Below, one piece after another: positions 9,138 to 17,452 of a stretch of DNA of 64,000 nt (position 1 is the stretch's first letter; every line of letters begins with the position of its first letter). Below the pieces are notes generated by a model. The model was not told the origin of the DNA, ran no database searches, and saw only the letters and a program-made list of their open reading frames with translations. The stretch spans positions 78,304-142,303 of the forward strand of contig NZ_SRPE01000011.1 of the NCBI RefSeq assembly GCF_004785645.1. The letters run 5' to 3'. Made by a program: the position numbers and the translations under genes. This DNA comes from Empedobacter tilapiae (GTDB lineage Bacteria > Bacteroidota > Bacteroidia > Flavobacteriales > Weeksellaceae).

Positions 9138-10772
9138 ATGAAAATGAATAAAGGACGTATTTTTTCTCTTGCGCTTGCAGCCGTTACAATGAGTGTATTT
9201 ATAGGCTGTGCAAGTAGCTCAGGTAAGAAAAAAGGAGGTGGAACAAAAAATTTCACAAGTCGTACAGGTTGGAAACCAAACTCTCCTAATGGTTGGTTTT
9301 TTTCAGGTAAAAAGAAAGAAAACATCAAAGCATGGCCTGGAATGGTTTTCATCGAAGGTGGATCTTTTACTATGGGAATCACTAAAGATGATGTACTTCA
9401 CGATTGGAATAACTCTCCTGTTCGTATGCAGGTAAAATCTTTCTTTATTGGCGAAACTGAGGTTACAAACTACGAATACAAAGAATACTTAACTTGGTTG
9501 AAAGTTGTTTTCCCTCCAGAAGACACTCAATACAAGGATATTTATAATGGAGCTTTACCTGACGAAACTGTATTTAATAATCAATTATCAAGAGATGATT
9601 TCTCTACAGAAAATTATTTATTTTCTCCTGAGTTTAGTTATTATCCAGTTGTTGGTATTTCATGGCTACAAGCGGTTAACTATTGTGATTGGTTAACTGA
9701 TCGTGCGAATGAAAAAGCCTTAATGAATAAAGGAATCTTATCAAAAGATTACTATAATAATGAGGAATATAATTACGGGAATAAAACATTTAATGCCGAA
9801 CAATATAAGTTAGGTGATACAAATGTAAATGAAGCAATTGATTCAACTAAGATTATGAGAGCGAATCAAATCAAAACTCAAAATGCCCGTATTTTAAAAG
9901 CTAACCGTGCAACAGGTTCATTAGAAGTTCAACCATTCCGTCTACCAACGGAAGCTGAGTGGGAATATGCAGCTTTAGCTTTACCAGGTAATCGTGAATA
10001 CAATGAATACAAAGGTAAAAATGTTGCTCAAAATAACTTAAGAACTTTAAAAGGAGCTCAAAGAGGACAATATTTAGATAATTTCAAACAAGGTCGTGGA
10101 GATTATTCTGGTATTGGAGGATTTGGTAACGATGGTTCTGCAATTACAAGTGATGTTCGTAAATATCCATCAAATGATTTTGGTCTTTATGGAATGTTAG
10201 GAAATGTTGCTGAATGGGTTTCTGATGTTTATCGTCCTATTATTGATGAAGAAGCGAATGATTTCAACTATTATCGTGGTAATATTTTAAAAACAAATAT
10301 TGATAATGGTGCAGGAGGTTTTGAAAAATATGATGAAACTAATGTAGAATACGACACATTGGATAATGGTAAATTGGTTTATAGAGGTTTACCTGGTTCT
10401 TATAAAAAACAAACAGAATACGACTTAACTAATTATCGTGATGGGGATCCAAATTCTTCTTTAAACCCTAGAATTGAAGAAGGAAAATCTGCTGATCAAG
10501 CAACAGAAGATATGTACAATTCTCCTCAGCGTAAATTTAGAGTTGACGAAAAAGGACGTGTAATCTTAGAAAGAGATACAACCAAACGTACTTCTGACAT
10601 ATCTGATGAAACTCGTGTTGTAAAAGGTGGTTCTTGGAAGGATCCTATATATTGGATTGATGCTGGGCAAAGACGTTACCTACATCAAGCAAGCGCAACA
10701 AATTGGATTGGTTTCCGTGTAGCTCAAGAATATTCTGGTAGTTTCGAATCAAAACGTAAGCGTAGAGGATAA
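9138..10772 (+). CDS. gldJ: Gliding motility / T9SS lipoprotein GldJ
   Basis: A lipoprotein with an SUMF1/FGE-like domain, related to GldK and needed for T9SS function and gliding. The start at 9138 (MKMNKGR) gives a proper lipoprotein signal with the lipobox cysteine at residue 24 ('SVFIGCASSS'). An in-frame ATG 48 nt upstream would only add a poor leader. FGE-type landmarks are 'GMVFIEGGSFTMG', 'RLPTEAEWEYAA', 'YGMLGNVAEWVSDVY' and 'VKGGSWKDP...FRVAQE'. About 544 residues. It diverges from porU, and murF lies downstream after an inserted acetyltransferase gene. Confidence 0.95.
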   Translation: MKMNKGRIFSLALAAVTMSVFIGCASSSGKKKGGGTKNFTSRTGWKPNSPNGWFFSGKKKENIKAWPGMVFIEGGSFTMGITKDDVLHDWNNSPVRMQVKSFFIGETEVTNYEYKEYLTWLKVVFPPEDTQYKDIYNGALPDETVFNNQLSRDDFSTENYLFSPEFSYYPVVGISWLQAVNYCDWLTDRANEKALMNKGILSKDYYNNEEYNYGNKTFNAEQYKLGDTNVNEAIDSTKIMRANQIKTQNARILKANRATGSLEVQPFRLPTEAEWEYAALALPGNREYNEYKGKNVAQNNLRTLKGAQRGQYLDNFKQGRGDYSGIGGFGNDGSAITSDVRKYPSNDFGLYGMLGNVAEWVSDVYRPIIDEEANDFNYYRGNILKTNIDNGAGGFEKYDETNVEYDTLDNGKLVYRGLPGSYKKQTEYDLTNYRDGDPNSSLNPRIEEGKSADQATEDMYNSPQRKFRVDEKGRVILERDTTKRTSDISDETRVVKGGSWKDPIYWIDAGQRRYLHQASATNWIGFRVAQEYSGSFESKRKRRG

Positions 10773-10791
10773 TTAATAATATCCTTTCATA

Positions 10792-10831
10792 ATAAAAAAA
10801 CTCGGTAATAATTATTACCGAGTTTTTTTAT
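10792..10831. terminator. Bidirectional terminator between gldJ and the GNAT gene
   Basis: A 9-bp perfect stem CTCGGTAAT/ATTACCGAG (10801-10809 with 10814-10822) with an AATT loop, flanked by an A-run and a T-run. It serves both convergent genes. Confidence 0.85.
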
Positions 10832-10845
10832 TTTTAATATTTCTA

Positions 10846-11370
10846 CTATTGAAGTAATGACCAATATGTAAATTCCTTATACTCAAAAACCTTTTCAAAA
10901 CCTAACTTCTTCAATAAATTAACTGATTTAAAATTATCAGAATAAGATTTAGCCGTAATTTCTTTAACAATTCCTTGATCAAAAGCCCATTTTATAAGCT
11001 CTCTACAAGCTTCTTCAGCAAATCCTTTTCTTCTCTCCTCCTTAATTATTCCATAACCAATATCTACACTTTCTTCTTCGGCATTAAAACCTTTAAAACC
11101 TACATCTCCTATTATTTCTTTCGTGTCTTTTTTAATAATCATCCACGATTCAAACCCTGTAACATAATTATGAATTAATAATTTCTGAATAATTTTTGGT
11201 ATTGTATCCATCATATCTTTATCTGGCCACTCCTTCCCTCTTGCAAAACCTTTTTCATCTAAAATACGATAATCGTTGTACAACATGTCTTCGCAAATAT
11301 CAATTGTAAAAGGAACAAGAATCAATCGTTCAGTTTCTAATTCATTAATGGTAATTTCGTTTATTTTCAT
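10846..11370 (-). CDS. GNAT acetyltransferase, RimJ/RimL type
   Basis: 174 residues. The N-terminal 'LETERLILVPFT' and the acetyl-CoA loop 'YGIIKEERRKGFAEEA' (about 113-128), followed by 'NLLKKLGFEKV', are standard for the RimL-like GNAT branch. Substrates vary from ribosomal protein N-termini to small molecules, so none is proposed. The gene sits on the opposite strand between gldJ and murF, which are neighbours in many flavobacteria as I recall. It therefore looks like a lineage-specific insertion. Confidence 0.85.
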   Translation of the reverse strand: MKINEITINELETERLILVPFTIDICEDMLYNDYRILDEKGFARGKEWPDKDMMDTIPKIIQKLLIHNYVTGFESWMIIKKDTKEIIGDVGFKGFNAEEESVDIGYGIIKEERRKGFAEEACRELIKWAFDQGIVKEITAKSYSDNFKSVNLLKKLGFEKVFEYKEFTYWSLLQ

Positions 11371-11515
11371 TCTTTTTTTTATAAAATCAAAGAGATAATT
11401 TCTTAATATAATAAATAAAACAGATTAACAAACTATGTAAAGATTTATCTCATAAAATATTTTGCAATAATCGTAAAATACTTCCTTTAAATCACAAAAA
11501 GGATTCAATATATTT

Positions 11516-11523
11516 TATATTTG
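11516..11523 (+). promoter_or_regulatory. -7 box of the murF promoter
   Basis: TATATTTG matches the Bacteroidota consensus TAnnTTTG. A weak TTTA at about 11487-11490 could serve as the -33 element. The box lies 72 nt before the murF ATG. Confidence 0.45.
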
Positions 11524-11594
11524 TACGAAATAATAATAATCATTTCTTTATATTTTTATTTAAAGATAATTTTCATCTATTTTATTTAGATAAC

Positions 11595-12881
11595 ATGAAT
11601 ACATCAGAAATATTTGAGCAATTTCTAAAATCGAAAAATGTTACAACAGATACGCGTAACATTACAGAAGATTGTATCTTTTTTGCTTTAAAAGGAGCAA
11701 ATTTTAACGGAAACACATTTGCACAAGAGGCTATTAATCAAGGAGCAATGCTAGCAATTGTAGATGAAAAAGAATATGAAAATACAAATCAAAACATCTT
11801 CCTTGTTAACAATACTTTAGAAACATTACAAGACTTAGCAAGAATCTATAGAAATTACCTAAAAATTCCATTTATTGGCTTAACAGGCTCTAATGGAAAA
11901 ACAACTACAAAAGAATTAATCTCAGCTATTTTAAAAGAAAAATTTAAAACACATTATACTTTTGGAAACCTAAATAATCATATTGGAGTTCCTTTAACAA
12001 TACTCTCAATTCCTGCTGATACAGAAATTGCAGTTATTGAAATGGGCGCTAATCATCAAAAAGAAATTGAATTATTAGCTTCTATTTCTCAACCAGATTT
12101 TGGATATATTACAAACTTTGGAAAAGCTCATTTAGAAGGCTTTGGAGGTATTGAAGGTGTTATAAAAGGAAAATCTGAATTATATGATTTTCTTCAAACA
12201 AATAATAAGACAGCTTTTGTTAATTTAAACGATTCAATTCAAGCCGAAAAGACTATTGGTATTAATCGAATTACATTTTCTGATAAAAATAATGCTGATG
12301 TTCAAATTGAATTAATTGAAAACGAAACTGAATATTTAACTGTAAAATACAACGATTTAATTATACATTCTCATCTAACAGGAAACTATAATTTTAGTAA
12401 TATTTCTTGTGCTATTACAATTGGACAACATTTTGGAATTAGTGCTGAATTGATTCAACATGGAATAGAAAGTTATTTTCCTTCAAATAATCGTTCTCAA
12501 ATTATAAATAAAGAGAGTTATAAAATAGTGATGGATGCTTATAATGCTAATCCTAGCAGCATGGAAGCCTCATTAAATAATTTCGTGAAATTTGAAGGTT
12601 CTAAAACAATTATAATTGGTGATATGTTTGAATTAGGCGAAGAATCTAAAACTGAACATCAACGTATTTTAAATTTGGCAGAAAGTTTAAACTTTGATCA
12701 AATTTTCATTTTAGGTCATAATTTTAATGAAGCAATTACAACCAATTCTAAAGTCCAAAAGTTTGAAGATCGCACTTCCTTTGAAGTATATTTAGAAGAA
12801 AATCCGATTAAGACTCAAAATATTTTAATAAAGGGCTCTCATGGTATGAGACTTGATTTATTAGAAAATCATTTAATATAA
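11595..12881 (+). CDS. murF: UDP-N-acetylmuramoyl-tripeptide--D-alanyl-D-alanine ligase
   Basis: The last cytoplasmic step of peptidoglycan precursor synthesis: ATP-dependent addition of D-Ala-D-Ala to UDP-MurNAc-tripeptide. 428 residues. The N-terminal substrate domain has 'TDTRNITEDCIFFALKG'. The Mur-ligase P-loop 'GLTGSNGKTTTKELI' spans residues 95-109, followed by 'NNHIGVPLTIL' and 'VIEMGANHQKEI'. The C-terminal domain carries 'MDAYNANPSSMEASL' and 'GDMFELGEES'. Proximity to gldJ agrees with the usual flavobacterial order. The next gene starts 14 nt downstream and may be co-transcribed. Confidence 0.96.
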   Translation: MNTSEIFEQFLKSKNVTTDTRNITEDCIFFALKGANFNGNTFAQEAINQGAMLAIVDEKEYENTNQNIFLVNNTLETLQDLARIYRNYLKIPFIGLTGSNGKTTTKELISAILKEKFKTHYTFGNLNNHIGVPLTILSIPADTEIAVIEMGANHQKEIELLASISQPDFGYITNFGKAHLEGFGGIEGVIKGKSELYDFLQTNNKTAFVNLNDSIQAEKTIGINRITFSDKNNADVQIELIENETEYLTVKYNDLIIHSHLTGNYNFSNISCAITIGQHFGISAELIQHGIESYFPSNNRSQIINKESYKIVMDAYNANPSSMEASLNNFVKFEGSKTIIIGDMFELGEESKTEHQRILNLAESLNFDQIFILGHNFNEAITTNSKVQKFEDRTSFEVYLEENPIKTQNILIKGSHGMRLDLLENHLI

Positions 12882-12895
12882 AATTTTAAAAATCA

Positions 12896-13414
12896 ATGTT
12901 AAAATCAGTTTTCTTATTTTTCATTTGTTCATTCTCTTTTGCCCAATCTCAATCTATAATTCATTGGAAAAAAGATTTTAGATTGAATTACGAAAATTTC
13001 AAAAAACAACCTAACCAAACAAAAATTCCTCAAGGATTTTTAGATTCTAAATTAGGATGGCAAATTGCTGAAATAGAAGGAGAAATCCCAGAGCTTAAAG
13101 TTTTTAATAAATTTGATGAAAATAATTCTTGGATTTCAATGAAACATTCTGGAATTTTAAATGAAATGCAATTACAATTTGATTTATCTGAATTATATGC
13201 ACGAAAAATAAGAAAAGATTTTGAAAATCTTAGATTACAAAAAATAGTAAATAAAGAAGCTTATCAAGCTAGATTTGCATTAGGATCAAAAAATTTTCAA
13301 AAAAAATTAAAATCAATTGCAGGAGTTTCTCTCAATCAACCTGATTTATATAAATTACTGAATAAACAAATTCAAGATTCATTAGTAATTTATCAAGCTT
13401 ATATATTAAATTAA
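12896..13414 (+). CDS. Secreted DUF922-like protein lacking the HExxH motif
   Basis: 172 residues with a signal peptide (cleavage near 'SFAQSQ'). The mature part starts 'IIHWKKDFRLNYENFKKQP', like the opening of DUF922 proteins, which are predicted zinc proteases. It later has 'FDLSELYARKIRK', like the region just after the DUF922 zinc motif. At the position where the family has HEQxHFD, this protein reads EMQLQFD (residues 90-96), so the metal ligands are missing. I recognise the family from memory of its pattern, not from a search. It follows murF by 14 nt and ends at its own terminator. Confidence 0.5.
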   Translation: MLKSVFLFFICSFSFAQSQSIIHWKKDFRLNYENFKKQPNQTKIPQGFLDSKLGWQIAEIEGEIPELKVFNKFDENNSWISMKHSGILNEMQLQFDLSELYARKIRKDFENLRLQKIVNKEAYQARFALGSKNFQKKLKSIAGVSLNQPDLYKLLNKQIQDSLVIYQAYILN

Positions 13415-13460
13415 TTTAACAATATATAAACTTTTATTTTTTTAATTTTGAAAACAATAT

Positions 13461-13486
13461 AAGCTGTGATTTTTCACAGCTTTTTT
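13461..13486 (+). terminator. Intrinsic terminator after the DUF922-like gene
   Basis: A 9-bp stem AAGCTGTGA/TCACAGCTT followed by a T-run. Confidence 0.85.
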
Positions 13487-13501
13487 AAACATATTTAGTT
13501 T

Positions 13502-14605
13502 ATGAAAAAATTTTTATATTCTTTAAGTTTTTGTGCTTTGGGTGTTATTGCTCTAGCACAAGCTCCAAGCGGTTATTATAATACAGCTACAGGCTCTGGT
13601 TATGGATTAAAAACTGAGTTATATAACATTATTAAAGGTCACAATACAAAAAGTTACGATGCTTTAAAAAGTTTATACAGACAATCAGATGCGGATAATG
13701 GTTTTCAAGATAAATATTATGAGAAAGATAATACAATCTTAGATATATATTCTGAAATTGCTGCAGCAAAAGATCCATATAATTTTACGCCTGGTCAGAA
13801 AGAGTGCGGTAGTTACAAAAATGAAGGAGATTGCTATAATAGAGAACACTTAATTCCTCAAAGTGTTTTTAATAAAAACTCTCCTATGGTTTCAGATCCA
13901 TTCCATATTTGGCCTACAGATGGTAAAGTAAATGGAATGAGAAGTAACAATCCTCATGGAGTTGTTGGAAGTGCATCTTATACTTCAAAAAATGGTTCTA
14001 AATTAGGAAGTAATAAAAACTCTGGATATTCTTCTGGATATTCTGGAACTGTTTTCGAACCTATTGATGAATTTAAAGGAGATGTTGCACGTGCTTATTT
14101 TTATTTTGCAACACGTTATCAAGAAAACGGTATCCAAGGTTGGTCTTATGCAATGTTTAATAAGACAAAAGATAAAGTTTTCACTGATACTTTTTTGAAA
14201 ATATTAATGACTTGGCATTTAAATGATCCTGTTTCTGATCGAGAAAAAGACATTAATGATTTAGTTTATAGATATCAAGGAAATAGAAACCCATTTATAG
14301 ATCATCCTGAATATGCAGAAAAAATTTGGGGTTCTAATTTAGGAACTGGAGATTTCGAATATCAAAAACGTGATGATATTTCAGTTTATAATAAGACTGC
14401 TAAATCTGTTATTGTAAGATTAGAAAATAAATCAAAGTCAGTTCAAAAAATTTCGGTATTCAATTTTAATGGACAATTAATTAATGAAGTTTCTAATTCA
14501 TTAAACCAAAAAGAAATTGAAATTACTTTTAAAAATCCTGGAGTTTATATTTTGAAAGTTGTTGGACCAGAAATGGAAATCAATAAACGAGTAGTTATTA
14601 AATAG
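13502..14605 (+). CDS. Secreted endonuclease I family nuclease with T9SS sorting domain
   Basis: 367 residues with a signal peptide ending near 'IALAQA'. The catalytic core is of the EndA/NucM type: 'CYNREHLIPQSVF' (111-123, His116 the likely general base), then 'DPFHIWPTDGKVNGMRSNNP' (132-151). The last 70 or so residues form a T9SS type A sorting domain with 'ISVFNFNGQLINEV' and the terminal 'GVYILKVVG...KRVVIK'. The enzyme should be exported through the type IX system and processed by PorU, which is encoded 5 kb away. Likely role: extracellular or surface DNA/RNA degradation for nutrients. Confidence 0.92.
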   Translation: MKKFLYSLSFCALGVIALAQAPSGYYNTATGSGYGLKTELYNIIKGHNTKSYDALKSLYRQSDADNGFQDKYYEKDNTILDIYSEIAAAKDPYNFTPGQKECGSYKNEGDCYNREHLIPQSVFNKNSPMVSDPFHIWPTDGKVNGMRSNNPHGVVGSASYTSKNGSKLGSNKNSGYSSGYSGTVFEPIDEFKGDVARAYFYFATRYQENGIQGWSYAMFNKTKDKVFTDTFLKILMTWHLNDPVSDREKDINDLVYRYQGNRNPFIDHPEYAEKIWGSNLGTGDFEYQKRDDISVYNKTAKSVIVRLENKSKSVQKISVFNFNGQLINEVSNSLNQKEIEITFKNPGVYILKVVGPEMEINKRVVIK

Positions 14606-14624
14606 TAGTAAAAACTATAATACA

Positions 14625-14661
14625 TAAAAAAATCCTTCGCAAATAAGTGAAGGATTTTTCA
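14625..14661 (+). terminator. Intrinsic terminator after the nuclease gene
   Basis: An 8-bp stem AATCCTTC/GAAGGATT (14631-14638 with 14649-14656) followed by a T-rich tail. Confidence 0.8.
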
Positions 14662-14683
14662 TTTTAGTAAATGGGTAAGATTA

Positions 14684-14791
14684 TTAGTCATTATTGATAT
14701 TTTTCTTAAAAAAAGTGCTTCCATAAAGAAACATGATTAATAAAAAAGGAATGCCGAGTATAACTAATAATAAAAGAAATAGTTTTAACAT
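14684..14791 (-). CDS. Small single-span membrane protein (35 residues), hypothetical
   Basis: In the 380-nt gap between the nuclease and aldolase genes a short minus-strand frame encodes 35 residues. It reads MLKLFLLLLVILGIPFLLIM, then a short polar tail ending 'KKNINND'. It has one strongly hydrophobic helix and a lysine-rich cytoplasmic-type end, the usual build of small inner-membrane proteins. No family is recognised and no ribosome binding site is evident, which is normal for Bacteroidota. In AT-rich DNA a short hydrophobic frame can arise by chance, so the call is tentative. Confidence 0.35.
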   Translation of the reverse strand: MLKLFLLLLVILGIPFLLIMFLYGSTFFKKNINND

Positions 14792-14935
14792 ATTGATAAA
14801 AGAAATTTAATTTTTAATATATTTATCAATATACAAATTATAAAATTATATTATCTTTAATAAAAAAGCTTTTTTTATGAAATAAGCTCATTTTTACCAA
14901 CTTGATAATTTTCAGCTTATCAAAACTAAAATTTC

Positions 14936-14968
14936 ACAAAAAAAACCACTTAAAATTAAGTGGTTCTT
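14936..14968 (-). terminator. Intrinsic terminator after the aldolase/transaldolase gene
   Basis: On the minus strand a 9-bp stem AACCACTTA/TAAGTGGTT (14944-14952 with 14957-14965) is followed by eight or more T. Confidence 0.85.
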
Positions 14969-14988
14969 TATATAGTTTTTATTCACAT

Positions 14989-15645
14989 TTATCCGTTACC
15001 TTTTGCGTAATCAGCTAAGAATTGTGCTAAACCTGAATCTGTCAAAGGATGTTTTAATAATCCTAAGATTGAAGATAAAGGTCCTGTCATAACATCTGCA
15101 CCAATTTTAGCACAATTTACAATATGCATTGTATTACGAACTGAAGCTGCTAAAATTTGGGTTTCATACAAATAGTTATCATAAACTAAACGAATTTCTT
15201 CGATTAAGTTTAAACCATCTGTAGAAATGTCGTCTAAACGTCCTATAAATGGAGAAACATAAGTTGCACCTGCTTTTGCAGCTAATAATGCTTGTCCTAC
15301 AGAAAATACTAATGTTACATTAGTTCTTATTCCTTTTGTAGAAAAATATTTACAAGCTTTTACTCCTTCTTTTGTCATTGGAATTTTAACTACAATTTGA
15401 GGATTTAAAGCAGCCAAAGCTTCACCTTCTTTTACCATTCCTTCAAAATCAGTAGAAATTACTTCTGCAGAAACATCTCCATCAACTAATTCGCAAATAG
15501 CTTTGTAATGATTAAGAATATTCTCTTCTCCTGTAATTCCTTCTTTTGCCATTAAAGACGGATTAGTTGTTACACCATCTAAAACACCTAAATCTTGCGC
15601 TTCTTTAATATCAGCCAAATTAGCTGTATCTATAAAAAATTTCAT
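14989..15645 (-). CDS. Transaldolase / fructose-6-phosphate aldolase family (TalC/FSA type)
   Basis: 218 residues when started at the ATG at 15645 ([10 protein letters not shown]). That is the family's normal N-terminus; an upstream in-frame ATG would add 12 residues not seen in relatives. Motifs: '[13 protein letters not shown]' (24-36), the Schiff-base lysine Lys87 in '[11 protein letters not shown]', and '[11 protein letters not shown]'. Small enzymes of this type act in the cytoplasm either as transaldolases of the pentose phosphate pathway or as fructose-6-phosphate aldolases. Sequence alone does not settle which, though the transaldolase role is more common. Confidence 0.9.
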   Translation of the reverse strand: MKFFIDTANLADIKEAQDLGVLDGVTTNPSLMAKEGITGEENILNHYKAICELVDGDVSAEVISTDFEGMVKEGEALAALNPQIVVKIPMTKEGVKACKYFSTKGIRTNVTLVFSVGQALLAAKAGATYVSPFIGRLDDISTDGLNLIEEIRLVYDNYLYETQILAASVRNTMHIVNCAKIGADVMTGPLSSILGLLKHPLTDSGLAQFLADYAKGNG

Positions 15646-15730
15646 TGTTCGTTTGTATTTCGTTTGAGCAAAATTAAGCATTAAATGCTAAAAATCCATT
15701 TAATACTTAGAGATAACATTAAAAAATATT

Positions 15731-16483
15731 TTAAATAGCTGTGTATCCTCCATCTACAAGATAATAACCTCCTGTCATAAAAGAAGCTTTATCAGAACTT
15801 AAGAATAAAACTAACTCAGCTACTTCTTCTGGTTGCCCCAAACGACCAATTGGATGTTTTGTTACAAGTAATTCTAAATAATCTGCACTCAAATTATTCG
15901 ATAATAACGGCGTCATTATATAACCTGGACCAACAGCATTACATCTAATATTTTTCGGTCCATATTCTGCTCCAATGTTCTTCGTCAAACCTACTACTCC
16001 GTGTTTTGCAGAAGTATAAGCAGAGCTCATAGGCGCAGCGACTGTTCCATGAATAGAAGCCATATTAACAATAGAACCTCCTCCATTTTTTTCCATTGCT
16101 TGTAGCTGATATTTACATCCATAAAAAACACCATTAAAATTAATATCAATTACTTTCTTCCAACCATCTAAAGGATAATCTTCAGTCAACTCTGCGGGAC
16201 CTCCTATTCCAGCATTATTGCATGCTATATCAAGCTTTCCGTAAACTTCAAGCGTTTTATTTACTAACGCTTCATTGTCTTCTGGCAACGATGTATCTGC
16301 CTTAAAAAATGTTGCTTCTCCTCCATTCTTTTTAATAATTTCTACAACTTCATACCCTCCTTTTTCATCAATATCAGAAACTACAACTTTTGCTCCTTCT
16401 TTAGCATACAATTCAGCAACAGCTTTTCCTATTCCAGAACTTGCACCTGTAACTATTGCTACTTTATTATCTAAAACTCCCAT
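15731..16483 (-). CDS. Short-chain dehydrogenase/reductase
   Basis: 250 residues, classical SDR. The NAD(P)-binding motif 'TGASSGIGKA' starts at residue 12, and Asp37 in 'VVVSDID' favours NAD(H). 'NNAGI' is at 89-93. The catalytic Ser143, Tyr156 and Lys160 are present ('SAYTSAKHG'). The C-terminal 'FMTGGYYLVDGGYTA' is typical of the glucose-1-dehydrogenase/cyclopentanol dehydrogenase-like subgroup. No substrate can be assigned. Upstream of the aldolase gene on the same strand with an 85-nt gap, so possibly but not certainly co-transcribed. Confidence 0.9.
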   Translation of the reverse strand: MGVLDNKVAIVTGASSGIGKAVAELYAKEGAKVVVSDIDEKGGYEVVEIIKKNGGEATFFKADTSLPEDNEALVNKTLEVYGKLDIACNNAGIGGPAELTEDYPLDGWKKVIDINFNGVFYGCKYQLQAMEKNGGGSIVNMASIHGTVAAPMSSAYTSAKHGVVGLTKNIGAEYGPKNIRCNAVGPGYIMTPLLSNNLSADYLELLVTKHPIGRLGQPEEVAELVLFLSSDKASFMTGGYYLVDGGYTAI

Positions 16484-16621
16484 AATTTATTTTTTATATT
16501 CTTCTATAAATTTACCAATTAATCCTAATAATTACTATGTATGAGAGAATTAATATAATTAATGATGCTTATTTAAAATAACAATATATTTTTTATCTTT
16601 ATCAAAACACACAATATAGAT

Positions 16622-17416
16622 ATGAAAAATATTATAACAGCATTCTTTGTACTCACTTTATCTTCATTACAAGCACAAAATGTTAGCGATTTTAAATATG
16701 TAATTGTTCCACAAAAATTTACTGATTTTGAAAAAAATGATTTCAAGTTAAATGTAAGATTAAGAACATATTTGAAAAGAAAAAATTATGAGGTAATAAA
16801 CGAAGGTTCTACAGAAAAACCTATTGAATTACAAAACAACTCTTGCTTAGCTACAAAAGCTGATATCCAAAAAATAAAAAGTACCTTCAAAAATAAACTC
16901 AAAGTTGTCTTTACTGATTGTAATAATAAAACGATTACAGAATATGAAGGAATTTCACAAATAAAAGATTTCGAAAAAGGTTATCAAGAAGCTTTAGAAT
17001 TTGCTATGAATCAAGTTCATGCACAAAATGCTTCAAATCAACTCTCTATTCAAAAAAAAGAAAGTATGATATTAGATTCTGATAAAAAGAAAAATATTGA
17101 TTTTAAAGAAATTAAAAAGTTTGAAGAGCCAAGTATTAATCCTCCTCAACCTACAACAGAAAAATTAGTTTACCAATCTAATGGTAATGATTTTTACCAA
17201 ATTTTTACAAAAGATAATCAATTCTTACTTGTTGATTCAAAAAGTAACAAAATTATTGCCACTTTCTTCCCTTCATCAATTAATCAAATTTATCATGTAG
17301 AAGTTCATGCAGAACCAGCAAACTACCAAACAATTGGATATTTAAATGGAAATAATATTATTATCGAATACAAGACAAGTGACAAATCTTGGTCACCTAC
17401 AACTTACTCAAAGTAA
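16622..17416 (+). CDS. Secreted protein of unknown function
   Basis: 264 residues with a clear signal peptide (cleavage near 'SLQAQN'). The first 130 residues after it hold 'FKYVIVPQKFTDFEKNDF', a pattern I associate with a conserved but uncharacterised flavobacterial family. Two cysteines ('NNSCLA' and 'FTDCNN') could form a disulphide. The middle is lysine- and proline-rich, and the C-terminal part has short beta-like segments ('FYQIFTKDNQFLLVDSK'). Probably periplasmic. The oligopeptidase gene follows 36 nt downstream but has its own promoter box. Confidence 0.7.
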   Translation: MKNIITAFFVLTLSSLQAQNVSDFKYVIVPQKFTDFEKNDFKLNVRLRTYLKRKNYEVINEGSTEKPIELQNNSCLATKADIQKIKSTFKNKLKVVFTDCNNKTITEYEGISQIKDFEKGYQEALEFAMNQVHAQNASNQLSIQKKESMILDSDKKKNIDFKEIKKFEEPSINPPQPTTEKLVYQSNGNDFYQIFTKDNQFLLVDSKSNKIIATFFPSSINQIYHVEVHAEPANYQTIGYLNGNNIIIEYKTSDKSWSPTTYSK

Positions 17417-17426
17417 GATTTTATAG

Positions 17427-17434
17427 TAAATTTG
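17427..17434 (+). promoter_or_regulatory. -7 box upstream of the oligopeptidase gene
   Basis: TAAATTTG fits TAnnTTTG exactly, 18 nt before the ATG. It sits just after the stop codon of the previous gene, whose end would hold any -33 element. Confidence 0.45.
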
Positions 17435-17452
17435 TACATTAAATATTAGAAA

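Noticed and set aside
9086..9382. 98-residue frame antisense to the start of gldJ
   Set aside because: It lies wholly opposite a well-supported lipoprotein gene and has no domain character.
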